Shown piece after piece: positions 33,201-43,254 of a stretch of DNA of 64,000 bases. This DNA is from Terrabacter aerolatus (GTDB taxonomy: Bacteria > Actinomycetota > Actinomycetes > Actinomycetales > Dermatophilaceae). The number at the start of each line of letters is the position of its first letter. Position 1 is the stretch's first letter. Below the pieces are notes generated by a model that was not told the origin of the DNA, made no database searches, and was given only the letters and a program-made list of their open reading frames with translations. The position numbers and the translations under genes are program-made. The stretch covers positions 62,001 to 126,000 of the forward strand of contig NZ_BJYX01000009.1 in NCBI RefSeq assembly GCF_007991735.1. Reading direction: 5' to 3'.

Positions 33201-34397
33201 GTGGCGAAGGCAAAGTTCGAGCGGACCAAGCCGCACGTCAACATCGGCACCATCGGTCACATCGACCACGGCAAGACGACGCTGACGGCTGCGATTTCCA
33301 AGGTTCTGCACGACAAGTACCCCGACCTGAACCCCCAGTTCGCGTTCGAGGACATCGACAAGGCTCCCGAGGAGCGCCAGCGCGGTATCACCATCTCGAT
33401 CGCGCACATCGAGTACCAGACGGAGGGTCGTCACTACGCCCACGTCGACTGCCCGGGCCACGCTGACTACGTGAAGAACATGATCACCGGTGCGGCTCAG
33501 ATGGACGGTGCCATCCTCGTGGTCGCCGCCACCGACGGCCCCATGCCACAGACGAAGGAGCACGTCCTCCTGGCCCGCCAGGTCGGCGTCCCCTACATCG
33601 TCGTGGCGCTCAACAAGGCCGACATGGTCGACGACGAGGAGATCCTCGAGCTCGTCGAGATGGAGGTCCGTGAGCTCCTGTCGCAGTACGAGTTCCCGGG
33701 CGACGACCTTCCCGTCGTGCAGGTCTCGGCGCTCAAGGCGCTCGAGGGCGACGAGAAGTGGGGCCAGTCGGTCCTCGACCTCATGGACGCCGTCGACAAC
33801 TCCATCCCGGAGCCCGAGCGCGACATCGACAAGCCGTTCCTCATGCCCGTCGAGGACGTCTTCACGATCACCGGTCGTGGCACGGTCGTCACCGGCCGCA
33901 TCGAGCGCGGTGTCCTCAAGGTCAACGAGGAGATCGAGATCGTCGGCATCCACACCGGTCCGCCGGCCAAGACGACCGTCACGGGCGTCGAGATGTTCCG
34001 CAAGCTCCTCGACGAGGGTCGCGCCGGTGAGAACGTCGGTCTGCTCCTTCGTGGCACCAAGCGTGAGGACGTCGAGCGCGGGCAGGTCATCTGCAAGCCG
34101 GGCTCGATCACCCCGCACACGGACTTCGAGGCTCAGGTCTACATCCTCAGCAAGGACGAGGGCGGCCGTCACACGCCGTTCTACGACAACTACCGTCCCC
34201 AGTTCTACTTCCGTACGACGGACGTGACGGGTGTCGTGCACCTGCCCGAGGGCACCGAGATGGTCATGCCCGGCGACAACACCGACATGACGGTCGAGCT
34301 CATCCAGCCGATCGCCATGGAGGACGGCCTCAAGTTCGCCATCCGTGAGGGTGGCCGCACGGTGGGCGCCGGTCGCGTCACCAAGATCATCAAGTGA
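33201..34397 (+). CDS. tuf: Elongation factor Tu
   Basis: This GTPase delivers aminoacyl-tRNA to the ribosome. It has 398 residues from GTG 33201 with a strong GAGGAGG upstream. G1 GHIDHGKT is at 19-26, and [25 protein letters not shown] and [10 protein letters not shown] follow. The ending [15 protein letters not shown] is typical. It is the last gene of the str operon; a 104-base spacer from fusA may hold an extra promoter, but none is convincing. A strong terminator follows. Confidence 0.99.
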   Translation: MAKAKFERTKPHVNIGTIGHIDHGKTTLTAAISKVLHDKYPDLNPQFAFEDIDKAPEERQRGITISIAHIEYQTEGRHYAHVDCPGHADYVKNMITGAAQMDGAILVVAATDGPMPQTKEHVLLARQVGVPYIVVALNKADMVDDEEILELVEMEVRELLSQYEFPGDDLPVVQVSALKALEGDEKWGQSVLDLMDAVDNSIPEPERDIDKPFLMPVEDVFTITGRGTVVTGRIERGVLKVNEEIEIVGIHTGPPAKTTVTGVEMFRKLLDEGRAGENVGLLLRGTKREDVERGQVICKPGSITPHTDFEAQVYILSKDEGGRHTPFYDNYRPQFYFRTTDVTGVVHLPEGTEMVMPGDNTDMTVELIQPIAMEDGLKFAIREGGRTVGAGRVTKIIK

Positions 34398-34432
34398 TCT
34401 GACGCAGCACCTGCTGTACCAGCTTCACCGCA

Positions 34433-34481
34433 GTACGCGTAGGGCCCGTTCCGCTTCGGCGGGGCGGGCCCTTCCGCGTAC
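34433..34481 (+). terminator. Terminator of the str operon
   Basis: GTACGCG at 34433-34439 pairs with CGCGTAC at 34475-34481. Inside, AGGGCCCG pairs with CGGGCCCT and CCGC with GCGG. This gives one long, slightly interrupted stem about 35 bases after the tuf stop. Confidence 0.75.
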
Positions 34482-34535
34482 GCCCCAGACGCATCGGTCT
34501 CGCTGTCCGCGTCGTCGCGGGGCGGGCGACGCGGG

Positions 34536-34557
34536 TCGCGGCGTGGAGCGTCGGCGG
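34536..34557. repeat. Third copy of the rplL-downstream repeat core
   Basis: These 22 bases are identical to 1883-1904. They lie in the roughly 290-base gap between tuf and the methyltransferase, where a CGTATGCCG also occurs at about 34582. Nothing else is seen in that gap besides the tuf terminator. Confidence 0.7.
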
Positions 34558-34686
34558 CCACCTCGCGGGCGACGTCCTGTCGTATGCCGTGTGGCCGCCT
34601 CCGATGCCGCTCCCCACGTCGCCCGCCCCGCTCCTCGGTGGGGCATGCCGGGTGCACCCTCGGCGCGCACCGCTCCTCTCGTGGGG

Positions 34687-35514
34687 TCAGGGCCTGGTGG
34701 CGGTGGTGTAGCGGACGTGTTGGGTGAGGTGGAGCTGGTCGTCGTCGCGGCGGTCGGGCTCGAGGGCGGCGGCGATGTCGGCCAGGGCTCGGGGGATCTC
34801 GGTGTCGGGGACCGCGGCCCAGAGCTGACGCAGGCCGAGGGTCATCGTCCAGGCGTGCCAGGCGTCGGCGTCGGGCAGGGTCACCACGAGGGGCTCGTCG
34901 TGGCTGTCGACGTCGGTGGCGCCCACCGACTCGAGCAGGGTGGTCAGGGAGCCGGTGGTGGCGAAGGGGCCGGCGCGCCCGCTCGTGCGGGCGTCGAGCA
35001 GCTGCGCCGGAGCGTGGGCCAGCAGGACCGCCTCGGCAGCGGTCCAGGCGGGGTCGTTGGGGCCGAACGTCGACAGTCCGATGCGGCCACCGGGACGCAG
35101 CAGGGCCATCCAGCCCGCGAGGGTCTCGGCCGGCTGGGGGTCGAAGAAGAGCACGAGCGAGGCGGTGACCACGTCGAAGCTGCCTGCGGGCAGGGTCCGC
35201 GGCGACGCCTCGCCGACGACGACCTCGACGGGGGTCCCGCGCCTCGCGGCCTCGTCCCGGAGGTGGAGCGCCATGGCGGGGGAGAGGTCGACCGCGGTCC
35301 CGTGGCCGGCACGACCGACGGCGTCGGCGAGAGGGAAGGACGCCGCCCCGCGCCCGGCTCCGACGTCGAGGACCCGGTCGCCGGGCCGGGGTGCGGTCAG
35401 CTCGACGAGTCGTCGGCCGATCGGTCCGAACCACGGCACCGGGCCCTGGTCGTAGCCGGGGGCGAGCTGGTCGAAGAGCGCGGCGACGCCCGCGCGGCGC
35501 TGGGACGGGTCCAT
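34687..35514 (-). CDS. Class I SAM-dependent methyltransferase
   Basis: This is a 275-residue soluble methyltransferase of the UbiE/Methyltransf_11 type. DRVLDVGAGRGAASFPLAD near 47-65 is motif I, which binds S-adenosylmethionine; AVDLSPAM is motif II with the acidic residue, and SFDVVTASLVLFF near 113-125 is the post-motif. LRPGGRIGLSTFG follows as usual. The N-terminus GVAALFDQLAPGYDQGPVPW is typical of this group. The substrate is unknown. It converges on tuf and seems to be a single-gene unit. Confidence 0.85.
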   Translation of the reverse strand: MDPSQRRAGVAALFDQLAPGYDQGPVPWFGPIGRRLVELTAPRPGDRVLDVGAGRGAASFPLADAVGRAGHGTAVDLSPAMALHLRDEAARRGTPVEVVVGEASPRTLPAGSFDVVTASLVLFFDPQPAETLAGWMALLRPGGRIGLSTFGPNDPAWTAAEAVLLAHAPAQLLDARTSGRAGPFATTGSLTTLLESVGATDVDSHDEPLVVTLPDADAWHAWTMTLGLRQLWAAVPDTEIPRALADIAAALEPDRRDDDQLHLTQHVRYTTATRP

Positions 35515-35608
35515 GTCCCCGATGGTCCTCCCCGGCCTCCCGGGGCGCTGGACCTTGGGAAGGTTCGGTCGTGCGCCGTGCCCGCGGGCGGACCTGTCCG
35601 GTGGCGCG

Positions 35609-35904
35609 TCAGGGTGTGCGTGCCCGCCAGAACCACGGCGTCACCTCGCCGAGGAGCCGGGCGACCTCGCGCCGGACCGGACCGGCGTGGCGCACGGTGA
35701 CGGGGTGGTCGTCCCGGAGCAGGTCCTCACCGAGGGCGACGTGCAGCGAGCGCAGGGTCCGCAGGCGAGCCAGGACCGGTCGTCGACGCCGACGCCGCCC
35801 TCACGCAGGAGCCGCGCCAGGGCGGCATGCGCCCCGTCGTCACGGACGGCGGGGTCCGCCGAGACGAGGCCGTCGACGAGACGGTGCAGGACGGCGTCGG
35901 GCAT
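35609..35904 (-). pseudogene. Small gene broken by an apparent one-base frameshift
   Basis: From ATG 35904 the minus strand reads MPDAVLHRLVDGLVSADPAV and on to GVGVDDRSWLA in good protein style, then in the same frame turns into Cys/Ser/Thr/Pro-rich nonsense to 35641. From about 35780 a different frame carries LRTLRSLHVALGEDLLRDDH and ends VTPWFWRARTP with a stop at 35609. Joined, they give a protein of about 98 residues. One base appears to be missing near 35765-35785. It may be a sequencing indel, a true pseudogene or, less likely, programmed frameshifting. No family recognised. Confidence 0.6.
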
Positions 35905-35968
35905 GGGGGCGATCCTGTCACCCCGGGTGGTCGTTGCCCCGGTGGGGCCGATGCCGTATGACTGGCGC

Positions 35969-36772
35969 ATGACATCGACAGGGGACCGGGCGAGGCACGC
36001 GCACGGACGGACGTGGCGTCTCGCTGCGGGAGTCTGCACGGCCGGGCTCCTCCTCACGGTGGGCGCGTGCTCCAAGGACGGGGGCTCGGCGATGGCCGCC
36101 CGGGCCACCGCGGACGCCGGAGTGGGGCAGGCGGCCGCCTCGACCCGGCCCACCACGGAACCGTCGACGGGCGTCTCCACGGCCCTTCCCCCGGACCCGT
36201 CGCCGGCGACCTCGACGCCCTCGTCGCCGACGTCCGGCGACGTCCCGCTCCTCGTCGGGCGGCGGGTCACGGCCGTGCGCGCAGGCCTCTCCTTCGAGGT
36301 GCCGGCCGGGTGGCAGGCGTTCGACCCCTCCCGGGTGACGAAGGCGAGTGCAGCGGCCCTGCCGCAGGCGGCCAAGGACCTCGCCAGGAACTCCGGGCTG
36401 ACGGTCGAGGAGTACCTCAAGCAGGTGGGCAAGGCCATCGAGGTCATGGTCATGGGACCGGTCCGGGTCGGCTCGGCAGACAACATCTCCGTCATCCCGA
36501 CCCCGACCGACGAGCTGCCGACGGAGACCAACCTGCGTGCTCAGCTCGAGTCCGTCGGGGCCAAGGTCGTGCGCGTGACCCGGACGGCGACCCCGATCGG
36601 CCCGGCCGTCGTCGCCGAGTCGCGGTTGCCGATGGCCACCTTCGTCACCCACACCCGGTCCGTGGCCGTCGAGCACGGCGGCATCGTCACGTACCTCACG
36701 GTCACGGCCACGACGAGGGCCGGCGCCGAGTCCCTCCTGCGGCAGATCCTGACCAGTCTCAAGCCGGCCTGA
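35969..36772 (+). CDS. Lipoprotein of unknown function
   Basis: The product has 267 residues from ATG 35969. It starts with basic residues, a hydrophobic stretch and a lipobox LTVGAC with Cys34, so it should be a membrane-anchored exported lipoprotein. A Thr/Pro/Ser-rich linker spans about 45-90. The domain after it begins GLSFEVPAGWQAFDPSRV and runs to SLLRQILTSLKPA. The F-x-V/A-P-x-GW start and closing LL..I..SL helix recall LpqN/PsbP-like domains and resemble the lipoprotein at 61674. A possible -10 TATGAC sits shortly before the ATG. Confidence 0.78.
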   Translation: MTSTGDRARHAHGRTWRLAAGVCTAGLLLTVGACSKDGGSAMAARATADAGVGQAAASTRPTTEPSTGVSTALPPDPSPATSTPSSPTSGDVPLLVGRRVTAVRAGLSFEVPAGWQAFDPSRVTKASAAALPQAAKDLARNSGLTVEEYLKQVGKAIEVMVMGPVRVGSADNISVIPTPTDELPTETNLRAQLESVGAKVVRVTRTATPIGPAVVAESRLPMATFVTHTRSVAVEHGGIVTYLTVTATTRAGAESLLRQILTSLKPA

Positions 36773-36781
36773 GCAGGCGGA

Positions 36782-36796
36782 TAGGGTCGGGAGCCA
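36782..36796 (+). promoter_or_regulatory. -10 box of apeB
   Basis: TAGGGT at 36782-36787 ends eight bases before ATG 36796, which fits a leaderless or near-leaderless start. Confidence 0.4.
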
Positions 36797-38103
36797 TGGC
36801 GCACTCGTTCGACACCGACACCGAAGCCCAGGGCCTGATCGACTACGTCGACGCCTCGCCGACCCCCTTCCACGCGTGCGAGCAGGCTGCGGCCCGGCTC
36901 GCCGCCGAGGGGTTCACCGAGGTCGTCGAGACCGAGCCGTGGCCGACCGAGCCCGGGCGGCGCTACCTCGTGCGCGGCGGCTCGCTCATCGCGTGGGACA
37001 CGACCGGCGCCCACGGTGCCGGGGCCGGGCCGGCTGCCGGCTTCCGGGTCGTCGGGGCGCACACCGACAGCCCCAACCTGCGCGTCAAGCCCAACCCCGA
37101 CCATGCCCGCGCCGGGTGGCAGATGCTCGGCGTCGAGCCCTACGGGGGTCTCATCCTCAGCTCCTGGCTCGATCGGGACCTCGGCCTCGCCGGACGGGTG
37201 GCGGTGCGCGGAGAGGGAGGCGGTGTCGAGGCCAGGACGTTCCACGGCCGCGACGCCCTGCTGCGGGTCGCCCAGCTCGCGATCCACCTCGACCGCACCC
37301 AGAACGAGGCGCTCAGCCTCAACAAGCAGGCCCACATGGAGCCGCTCTGGGGGGTCGGTGACGAGCCCGGCGACTTCGTCGGCTACCTCGCCGAGCAGGT
37401 CGGCGTCGTCCGCGAGGACGTGCTGTCCTGGGACGTCATGACCCACCCGATCCAGCCGTCGACGCGTCTCGGACGCGCCCGCGAGCTCATCGCGGCCCCG
37501 CGCCTCGACAACCTCGCGACGTCGTATGCCGGGGTTCGGGCCCTGCTCGACGCCGTGGCCACCGAGCCGACTCACGTCCCGGTCCTCGTCCTCTTCGACC
37601 ACGAGGAGATCGGCAGCACCTCCGAGCGGGGCGCCACCTCGACCCTGCTGCCCTCGGTGCTCGAGCGCATCGTCACCGCGGGCGGTGGCACCCGCGACGA
37701 CTACTGGCGCGCCCTGGCGGCCACGGTCATCGCCTCCGGCGACATGGGGCACGCGACGCACCCCAACTACGCCGACCGCCACGAGCCGATGCACCAGATC
37801 CAGGTCAACGGGGGGCCGGTGCTCAAGGTCAACACCAACCTGCGCTACGCCACGGACTCGGTCGGGGCGGCCGCCTTCCGTCTGGCCTGCGAGCAGGCAG
37901 GTGTCCCCATGCAGACCTTCGTCACCCGCAGCGACCTCCCGTGCGGATCGACGGTCGGCCCCGTGACGTCGTCGCTGACCGGGGCGACCACCGTCGACTT
38001 CGGCGCCGCCGCCCTGTCGATGCACAGCACGCGTGAGCTGATGGGCGCCGAGGACCCGGCGATGTATGCCGCCGCGCTGAGCGCCTTCCTCGCGCCCGCC
38101 TGA
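36796..38103 (+). CDS. apeB: M18 family aminopeptidase
   Basis: This is a zinc-dependent cytosolic aminopeptidase that removes N-terminal residues, often acidic ones, from peptides. The 435-residue length is typical. The motifs for the two-metal site are GAHTDSPNLRVKPNP with H89, VLFDHEEIGSTSERGA and the C-terminal SMHSTRELMG. The N-terminus LIDYVDASPTPFHACEQAAA is also a family mark. The larger in-frame extension upstream is antisense-like Arg/Gly sequence and was rejected. Confidence 0.92.
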   Translation: MAHSFDTDTEAQGLIDYVDASPTPFHACEQAAARLAAEGFTEVVETEPWPTEPGRRYLVRGGSLIAWDTTGAHGAGAGPAAGFRVVGAHTDSPNLRVKPNPDHARAGWQMLGVEPYGGLILSSWLDRDLGLAGRVAVRGEGGGVEARTFHGRDALLRVAQLAIHLDRTQNEALSLNKQAHMEPLWGVGDEPGDFVGYLAEQVGVVREDVLSWDVMTHPIQPSTRLGRARELIAAPRLDNLATSYAGVRALLDAVATEPTHVPVLVLFDHEEIGSTSERGATSTLLPSVLERIVTAGGGTRDDYWRALAATVIASGDMGHATHPNYADRHEPMHQIQVNGGPVLKVNTNLRYATDSVGAAAFRLACEQAGVPMQTFVTRSDLPCGSTVGPVTSSLTGATTVDFGAAALSMHSTRELMGAEDPAMYAAALSAFLAPA

Positions 38104-38209
38104 GTGGCGGGCGGGGGAGCGGGCCCCAGCCGCGGCCGCGCGACGGCGGTGAAGGCATACGCCGGCAGGGCGGGCCGCCCCGGCTCCCGACGGGTGCGAC
38201 GATGGGGGT

Positions 38210-38608
38210 GTGGAGCCCACGCTCTTCGTGCCCAACCGGCCCACGCTCGTCTACGACGCGGACTGCGGCTTCTGCACGCGCAGCGTGGGGCTGATCAGGC
38301 GATGGGTCGACCGTCGCGACCGCTACGACGTGCGACCGTGGCAGGAGCTCGACCTGGCGGCCGTGGGCCTGACGGAGCAGGACTGCGACGCGGCCGCCCA
38401 GTTCATCGCGGAGGACGGCTCGATCCGGTCGGGCCACCGCGCCATCGCCGACGCGATGAGCCACGGCGCCCCGGCCTGGCGGCCGGTGGGCCACCTGCTC
38501 ACGGCGCCCGGGGTCTCGTGGGCGGCCGCGCGCGCCTACCGCTGGATCGCTCCCCACCGTCACCAGCTCCCCGGTGGCACCGCCGCGTGCGCCCGTCCGC
38601 TCGGCTGA
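38210..38608 (+). CDS. DUF393 thiol-disulfide oxidoreductase-like protein
   Basis: This 132-residue protein has the DUF393 hallmark VYDADCGFCTRSV with C19-x2-C22 near the N-terminus, a thioredoxin-like redox pair, followed by VRPWQEL and GHRAIADAM. Family members are thought to reduce or exchange disulfides, but substrates are unknown. It starts at GTG 38210 with no clear ribosome site; a GACGAT about seven bases upstream may be a -10 box. It precedes the S10 operon but has its own unit. Confidence 0.85.
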   Translation: MEPTLFVPNRPTLVYDADCGFCTRSVGLIRRWVDRRDRYDVRPWQELDLAAVGLTEQDCDAAAQFIAEDGSIRSGHRAIADAMSHGAPAWRPVGHLLTAPGVSWAAARAYRWIAPHRHQLPGGTAACARPLG

Positions 38609-38685
38609 CGCCCGACCTGGTGCCGGCCGTCCGGCTCGCCACGACGCGCCACCCGAGCGCCCCTGCACGGCCGGCCGGCCCCGAT

Positions 38686-38715
38686 TTGATAGTGCGGTGC
38701 GCGCTCTGGCACACT
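38686..38715 (+). promoter_or_regulatory. Probable S10 operon promoter
   Basis: TTGATA at 38686-38691 and CACACT at 38710-38715 are separated by 18 bases. A leader of about 250 bases follows. Confidence 0.55.
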
Positions 38716-38721
38716 GTTCAG

Positions 38722-38971
38722 GTTGCTTGACGCGCGTCGCTGACCCATGTCGGTGGCGCCGCCCCTTGAGAGCCTCCTGACGGGGACTCGCCCGGACTCC
38801 TCTCGGAGGCCCGAGGGAAGCGCAAGTTACCCGGTTCGGCCGGGCAATCCACACGAGAGCTGGCACTCAGGTGCGCACCTTTCACCGCGAAGCGGGCGCG
38901 ACACGCCCGACCTCGGGGGTCGGATGGCCAAGGGAACCGGTAGTCAGAAGCGAGAGAGAGACGTTCATCAG
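38722..38971 (+). promoter_or_regulatory. rpsJ (S10 operon) leader RNA
   Basis: This leader carries the two blocks shared with the rpsL leader: GCCGGGCAATCC at 38839-38850 and the 24-base block at 38899-38922. A stem CCGACC-TCGGG-GGTCGG forms inside the second block. TACCCGGTTC at 38828-38837 could pair with GAACCGGTA at about 38934-38942, enclosing both blocks. L4 controls this operon in enteric bacteria; what acts here is unknown. Confidence 0.55.
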
Positions 38972-39280
38972 ATGGCGGGACAGAAGATCCGCATCCGGCT
39001 GAAGTCGTACGACCACGAGGTCATCGACAACTCGGCCCGGAAGATCGTTGACACAGTGACGCGCGCCGGCGCGACCGTGGTGGGCCCCGTCCCGCTGCCG
39101 ACGGAGAAGAACGTCTTCGTCGTGATCCGGTCGCCGCACAAGTACAAGGACAGCCGCGAGCACTTCGAGATGCGCACGCACAAGCGCCTCATCGACATCA
39201 TCGACCCGACGCCCAAGGCCGTCGACTCGCTGATGCGTCTCGACCTGCCGGCGGACGTCAACATCGAGATCAAGCTCTGA
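38972..39280 (+). CDS. rpsJ: 30S ribosomal protein S10 (NusE)
   Basis: S10 is a 30S head protein that also acts as NusE in transcription antitermination. It has 102 residues from ATG 38972, [20 protein letters not shown]; the upstream extension is not conserved sequence. [20 protein letters not shown] and [20 protein letters not shown] are family marks. It is the first gene of the S10 operon, and its long leader is unusual and shared in part with the str operon. Confidence 0.98.
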   Translation: MAGQKIRIRLKSYDHEVIDNSARKIVDTVTRAGATVVGPVPLPTEKNVFVVIRSPHKYKDSREHFEMRTHKRLIDIIDPTPKAVDSLMRLDLPADVNIEIKL

Positions 39281-39291
39281 GGCGGCCCCAG

Positions 39292-39945
39292 ATGACTGTT
39301 GCTCAGAAGAACGTCAAGGGTGTGCTCGGCGAGAAGCTCGGCATGACCCAGGTGTGGGACGCAGACAACAAGCTCGTCCCCGTGACCGTGGTCAAGGCCG
39401 GCCCCTGCGTCGTGACGCAGGTGCGTGCCGACGAGACCGACGGCTATTCCGCGGTCCAGATCGCCTTCGGTGCGATCGACCCCCGCAAGGTGAACAAGCC
39501 CATGAGCGGCCACTTCGAGAAGGCCGGCGTCACGCCGCGCCGTCACCTCGTCGAGCTGCGCACGGCTGACGCCGCCGCCTACGAGCTCGGCCAGGAGATC
39601 ACGGCCGAGTCCTTCGAGGCCGGCCAGCGCGTCGACGCCACGGGCACGACCAAGGGCAAGGGCTTCGCCGGTGTCATGAAGCGTCACGGCTTCCACGGTG
39701 TCAGCTCCTCCCACGGCGCCCACCGCAACCACCGCAAGCCGGGCTCCATCGGCGGCTGCTCGACCCCCGGCCGTGTCTTCAAGGGCATGCGCATGGCTGG
39801 TCGCATGGGTGGCGTTCGCCAGACGACCCAGAACCTCCAGATCCACGCCGTTGACGCCGAGAAGGGCCTGCTGCTCATCAAGGGTGCCGTTCCCGGCCCC
39901 CGCGGTGGCATCGTCCTGATCCGCACGGCTGCGAAGGGTGCATGA
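39292..39945 (+). CDS. rplC: 50S ribosomal protein L3
   Basis: L3 reaches toward the peptidyl transferase centre and starts 50S assembly. The 217-residue chain has [20 protein letters not shown] at the start and the signature [20 protein letters not shown] with the tip loop [23 protein letters not shown] 39292 is 11 bases after rpsJ. It ends with ATGA overlapping rplD. Confidence 0.98.
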   Translation: MTVAQKNVKGVLGEKLGMTQVWDADNKLVPVTVVKAGPCVVTQVRADETDGYSAVQIAFGAIDPRKVNKPMSGHFEKAGVTPRRHLVELRTADAAAYELGQEITAESFEAGQRVDATGTTKGKGFAGVMKRHGFHGVSSSHGAHRNHRKPGSIGGCSTPGRVFKGMRMAGRMGGVRQTTQNLQIHAVDAEKGLLLIKGAVPGPRGGIVLIRTAAKGA

Positions 39946-40577
39946 ACGACATGGCAACCAAGACGCAGAACCTGCCCGCCGAGATCTTCGACGTCCAGAC
40001 CAACGTCCCGCTGATCCACCAGGTCGTGGTGGCCCAGCTGGCCGCCGCTCGTCAGGGCACGCACTCGACCAAGACCCGCGGCGAGGTCCGCGGTGGTGGG
40101 CGCAAGCCCTACCGCCAGAAGGGCACCGGCCGCGCCCGCCAGGGCTCGACCCGCGCGCCGCAGTTCGCCGGCGGTGGCGTCGTCCACGGCCCGCAGCCGC
40201 GTGACTACAGCCAGCGCACCCCCAAGAAGATGAAGGCTGCCGCCCTGCGCGGTGCCCTCTCCGACCGGGCCCGCTTCGACCGCATCCACGTCGTCGACTC
40301 CATCGTCTCGGGCGACCTGCCCTCGGCGAAGGACGCCGCCGCGGTGCTCGCCGGTCTGACCGAGCGCCCGAACCTGCTCGTGGTCATCGAGCGTGGCGAC
40401 GACGTCGCGATGAAGTCGGTGCGCAACCTGCAGAACGTTCACGTCCTCGTCGCCGACCAGCTCAACACGTACGACGTGCTGTGCGCCGACGACATCGTCT
40501 TCACCCAGGCCGCCCTCGACGCGTTCGTCGCCGGTCCCGTGAAGGCCGACAAGGCCGACAAGGAGGCCACCAAGTGA
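39942..40577 (+). CDS. rplD: 50S ribosomal protein L4
   Basis: L4 binds 23S rRNA near the exit tunnel, and its loop narrows the tunnel. It has 211 residues from ATG 39942, which overlaps the rplC stop and has AAGGG just upstream; ATG 39951 is the alternative and would drop three residues. The tunnel loop [20 protein letters not shown] and [12 protein letters not shown] are conserved. The last residues are Lys/Ala-rich. In enterics L4 autoregulates the operon. Confidence 0.97.
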   Translation: MNDMATKTQNLPAEIFDVQTNVPLIHQVVVAQLAAARQGTHSTKTRGEVRGGGRKPYRQKGTGRARQGSTRAPQFAGGGVVHGPQPRDYSQRTPKKMKAAALRGALSDRARFDRIHVVDSIVSGDLPSAKDAAAVLAGLTERPNLLVVIERGDDVAMKSVRNLQNVHVLVADQLNTYDVLCADDIVFTQAALDAFVAGPVKADKADKEATK

Positions 40578-40873
40578 GCATCCACACCAAGGACCCGCGC
40601 GACATCCTCATCGCGCCGGTCGTCTCCGAGAAGTCGTACGGTCTGCTCGACGAGGGGAAGTACACCTTCATCGTCGACCCCCGTGCGAACAAGACGGAGA
40701 TCAAGATCGCCATCGAGGCGATCTTCAACGTCAAGGTCGACAAGGTCCACACCCTGAACCGCCAGGGCAAGACCCGTCGCACCCGATTCGGCCTCGGCAA
40801 GCGCAAGGACACCAAGCGTGCGATCGTCTCCCTCCGCGAGGGCTCGATCGACATCTTCGGTGCGGGCGCCTGA
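40574..40873 (+). CDS. rplW: 50S ribosomal protein L23
   Basis: L23 sits at the tunnel exit and docks trigger factor and SRP. It has 99 residues from GTG 40574 (GTGA overlap with rplD). [20 protein letters not shown] and [20 protein letters not shown] at the start, then [20 protein letters not shown], are typical of bacterial L23. Confidence 0.97.
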   Translation: MSIHTKDPRDILIAPVVSEKSYGLLDEGKYTFIVDPRANKTEIKIAIEAIFNVKVDKVHTLNRQGKTRRTRFGLGKRKDTKRAIVSLREGSIDIFGAGA

Positions 40874-40899
40874 GATAGACGAAGAGAGACTTAACGAAC

Positions 40900-41736
<837 letters not shown>

Positions 41737-41751
41737 TAAGGAGCCTTTGGA

Positions 41752-42033
41752 ATGCCTCGTAGCCTGAAGAAGGGCCCCTTCATCGACGACCACCTTCAGA
41801 AGAAGGTGGACGCCCAGAACGAAGCGGGAACCAAGACCGTCATCAAGACCTGGTCGCGCCGTTCGGTCATCAGCCCGGACATGCTCGGCCACACCTTCGC
41901 CGTCCACGACGGCCGCAAGCACGTCCCGGTGTTCGTCACCGAGTCGATGGTCGGCCACAAGCTCGGCGAGTTCGCGCCGACCCGCACGTTCAAGGGTCAC
42001 GTGAAGGACGACAAGAAGGGTCGTCGTCGCTGA
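41752..42033 (+). CDS. rpsS: 30S ribosomal protein S19
   Basis: S19 forms a complex with S13 in the 30S head that touches the A-site tRNA. It has 93 residues, [20 protein letters not shown], with [20 protein letters not shown] and [19 protein letters not shown] 41752 follows AAGGAG. Its stop overlaps an in-frame ATG of rplV. Confidence 0.98.
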   Translation: MPRSLKKGPFIDDHLQKKVDAQNEAGTKTVIKTWSRRSVISPDMLGHTFAVHDGRKHVPVFVTESMVGHKLGEFAPTRTFKGHVKDDKKGRRR

Positions 42034-42059
42034 TGGCCACCGAATCCAAGGAAGAAGTC

Positions 42060-42428
42060 ATGGAAGCCAAGGCTTCGGCGCGGCACGTCCGTGTCAGCCC
42101 GCAGAAGGCTCGCCGTGTCGTGGACCTGATCCGCGGCAAGGCCGCCACCGACGCCGTCACGGTGCTCACCTTCGCCCCGCAGTCGGCCTCCGAGCCGGTC
42201 AAGAAGGTGCTGGAGAGTGCCATCGCCAACGCCCGCGTCAAGGCCGACCGTGAGTCGGTCGCCTTCGACGAGCGCAACCTCGTCATCACGGCCGCGTTCG
42301 TGGACGAGGGCCCGACGATGAAGCGTTTCCGTCCGCGTGCCCAGGGCCGCGCCGGTCGCATCAACAAGCGCACGAGCCACATCACCGTGGTCGTCGCGCA
42401 GCCGGAGAACACGAAGGGAGCCCGCTGA
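42060..42428 (+). CDS. rplV: 50S ribosomal protein L22
   Basis: L22 lines the exit tunnel with an extended hairpin. I choose ATG 42060 ([20 protein letters not shown], 122 residues) because AAGGAAG at 42048-42054 is well placed and many actinobacterial L22s begin MEA(K/R)A. An ATG at 42033 overlapping the rpsS stop would add nine residues (MATESKEEV). The hairpin and [20 protein letters not shown] are conserved. The stop overlaps rpsC. Confidence 0.96.
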   Translation: MEAKASARHVRVSPQKARRVVDLIRGKAATDAVTVLTFAPQSASEPVKKVLESAIANARVKADRESVAFDERNLVITAAFVDEGPTMKRFRPRAQGRAGRINKRTSHITVVVAQPENTKGAR

Positions 42429-43252
42429 TGGGTCAGAAGGTCAACCCCCATGGCTTCCGTCTCGGCATCACGACGGAGCACAAGAGCCGTTGGTTCGCCG
42501 ACTCGACGAAGTCGGGTCAGCGCTACCGCGACTACGTCAAGGAAGATGTCGCCATCCGTCGCCTGATGGAGAAGGGCATGGAGCGCGCCGGTATCGCCTC
42601 GGTCGACATCGAGCGCACTCGTGACCGCGTCCGCGTCGACATCCACACCGCCCGCCCCGGCATCGTCATCGGTCGCCGCGGCGCCGAGGCCGACCGCATC
42701 CGTGGCGAGCTCGAGAAGCTGACGGGCAAGCAGGTCCAGCTGAACATCCTCGAGGTCAAGAACCCCGAGATCGTCTCCCAGCTGGTCGCCCAGGGCATCG
42801 CCGAGCAGCTCTCGGCCCGCGTGGCGTTCCGCCGCGCCATGCGCAAGGGCATGCAGTCCGCCCAGCGCGCCGGCGCCAAGGGCATCCGCGTGCAGGTCTC
42901 GGGCCGCCTCAACGGCGCCGAGATGAGCCGCACGGAGTTCTACCGCGAGGGTCGCGTCCCGCTGCACACGCTGCGTGCGCAGATCGACTACGGCTTCTAC
43001 GAGGCCCGCACGACGTTCGGTCGCATCGGTGTCAAGGTGTGGATCTACAAGGGCGACATGACGGCCAAGGAGCTCGCTGCCCAGCAGGCCGCCGCTCCGC
43101 GCCCGTCGCGTGGTCCGCGTCGTGACGGCGGTGACCGTCCGAACCGCGCCCGTCGTGGTGACCGCAACGAGACCGCCGCTGCTCCGGCAGTGAACGAGAC
43201 CGCTGCTGCCGAGGCCCCCGCCGCGGCCAGCACCGAGAATGAGCAGGCCTGA
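42428..43252 (+). CDS. rpsC: 30S ribosomal protein S3
   Basis: S3 lines the mRNA entry channel and contributes to helicase activity. It has 274 residues. The KH domain is visible ([20 protein letters not shown]), as are [20 protein letters not shown] and [15 protein letters not shown]. After about residue 215 comes a disordered Arg/Asn then Ala/Glu-rich tail. ATG 42428 is coupled to rplV by TGATG. Confidence 0.98.
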   Translation: MGQKVNPHGFRLGITTEHKSRWFADSTKSGQRYRDYVKEDVAIRRLMEKGMERAGIASVDIERTRDRVRVDIHTARPGIVIGRRGAEADRIRGELEKLTGKQVQLNILEVKNPEIVSQLVAQGIAEQLSARVAFRRAMRKGMQSAQRAGAKGIRVQVSGRLNGAEMSRTEFYREGRVPLHTLRAQIDYGFYEARTTFGRIGVKVWIYKGDMTAKELAAQQAAAPRPSRGPRRDGGDRPNRARRGDRNETAAAPAVNETAAAEAPAAASTENEQA

Positions 43253-43254
43253 CC

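Noticed and set aside
36013-36795. Long in-frame extension upstream of the M18 aminopeptidase
   Set aside because: It overlaps the lipoprotein gene at 35969 in another frame and reads as Arg/Gly/Pro-rich sequence; ATG 36796 has the normal family start.
29599-38971. Possible tRNA genes in the long leaders
   Set aside because: No cloverleaf with a T-loop GTTCGA-type sequence and matching acceptor stem could be found by eye.
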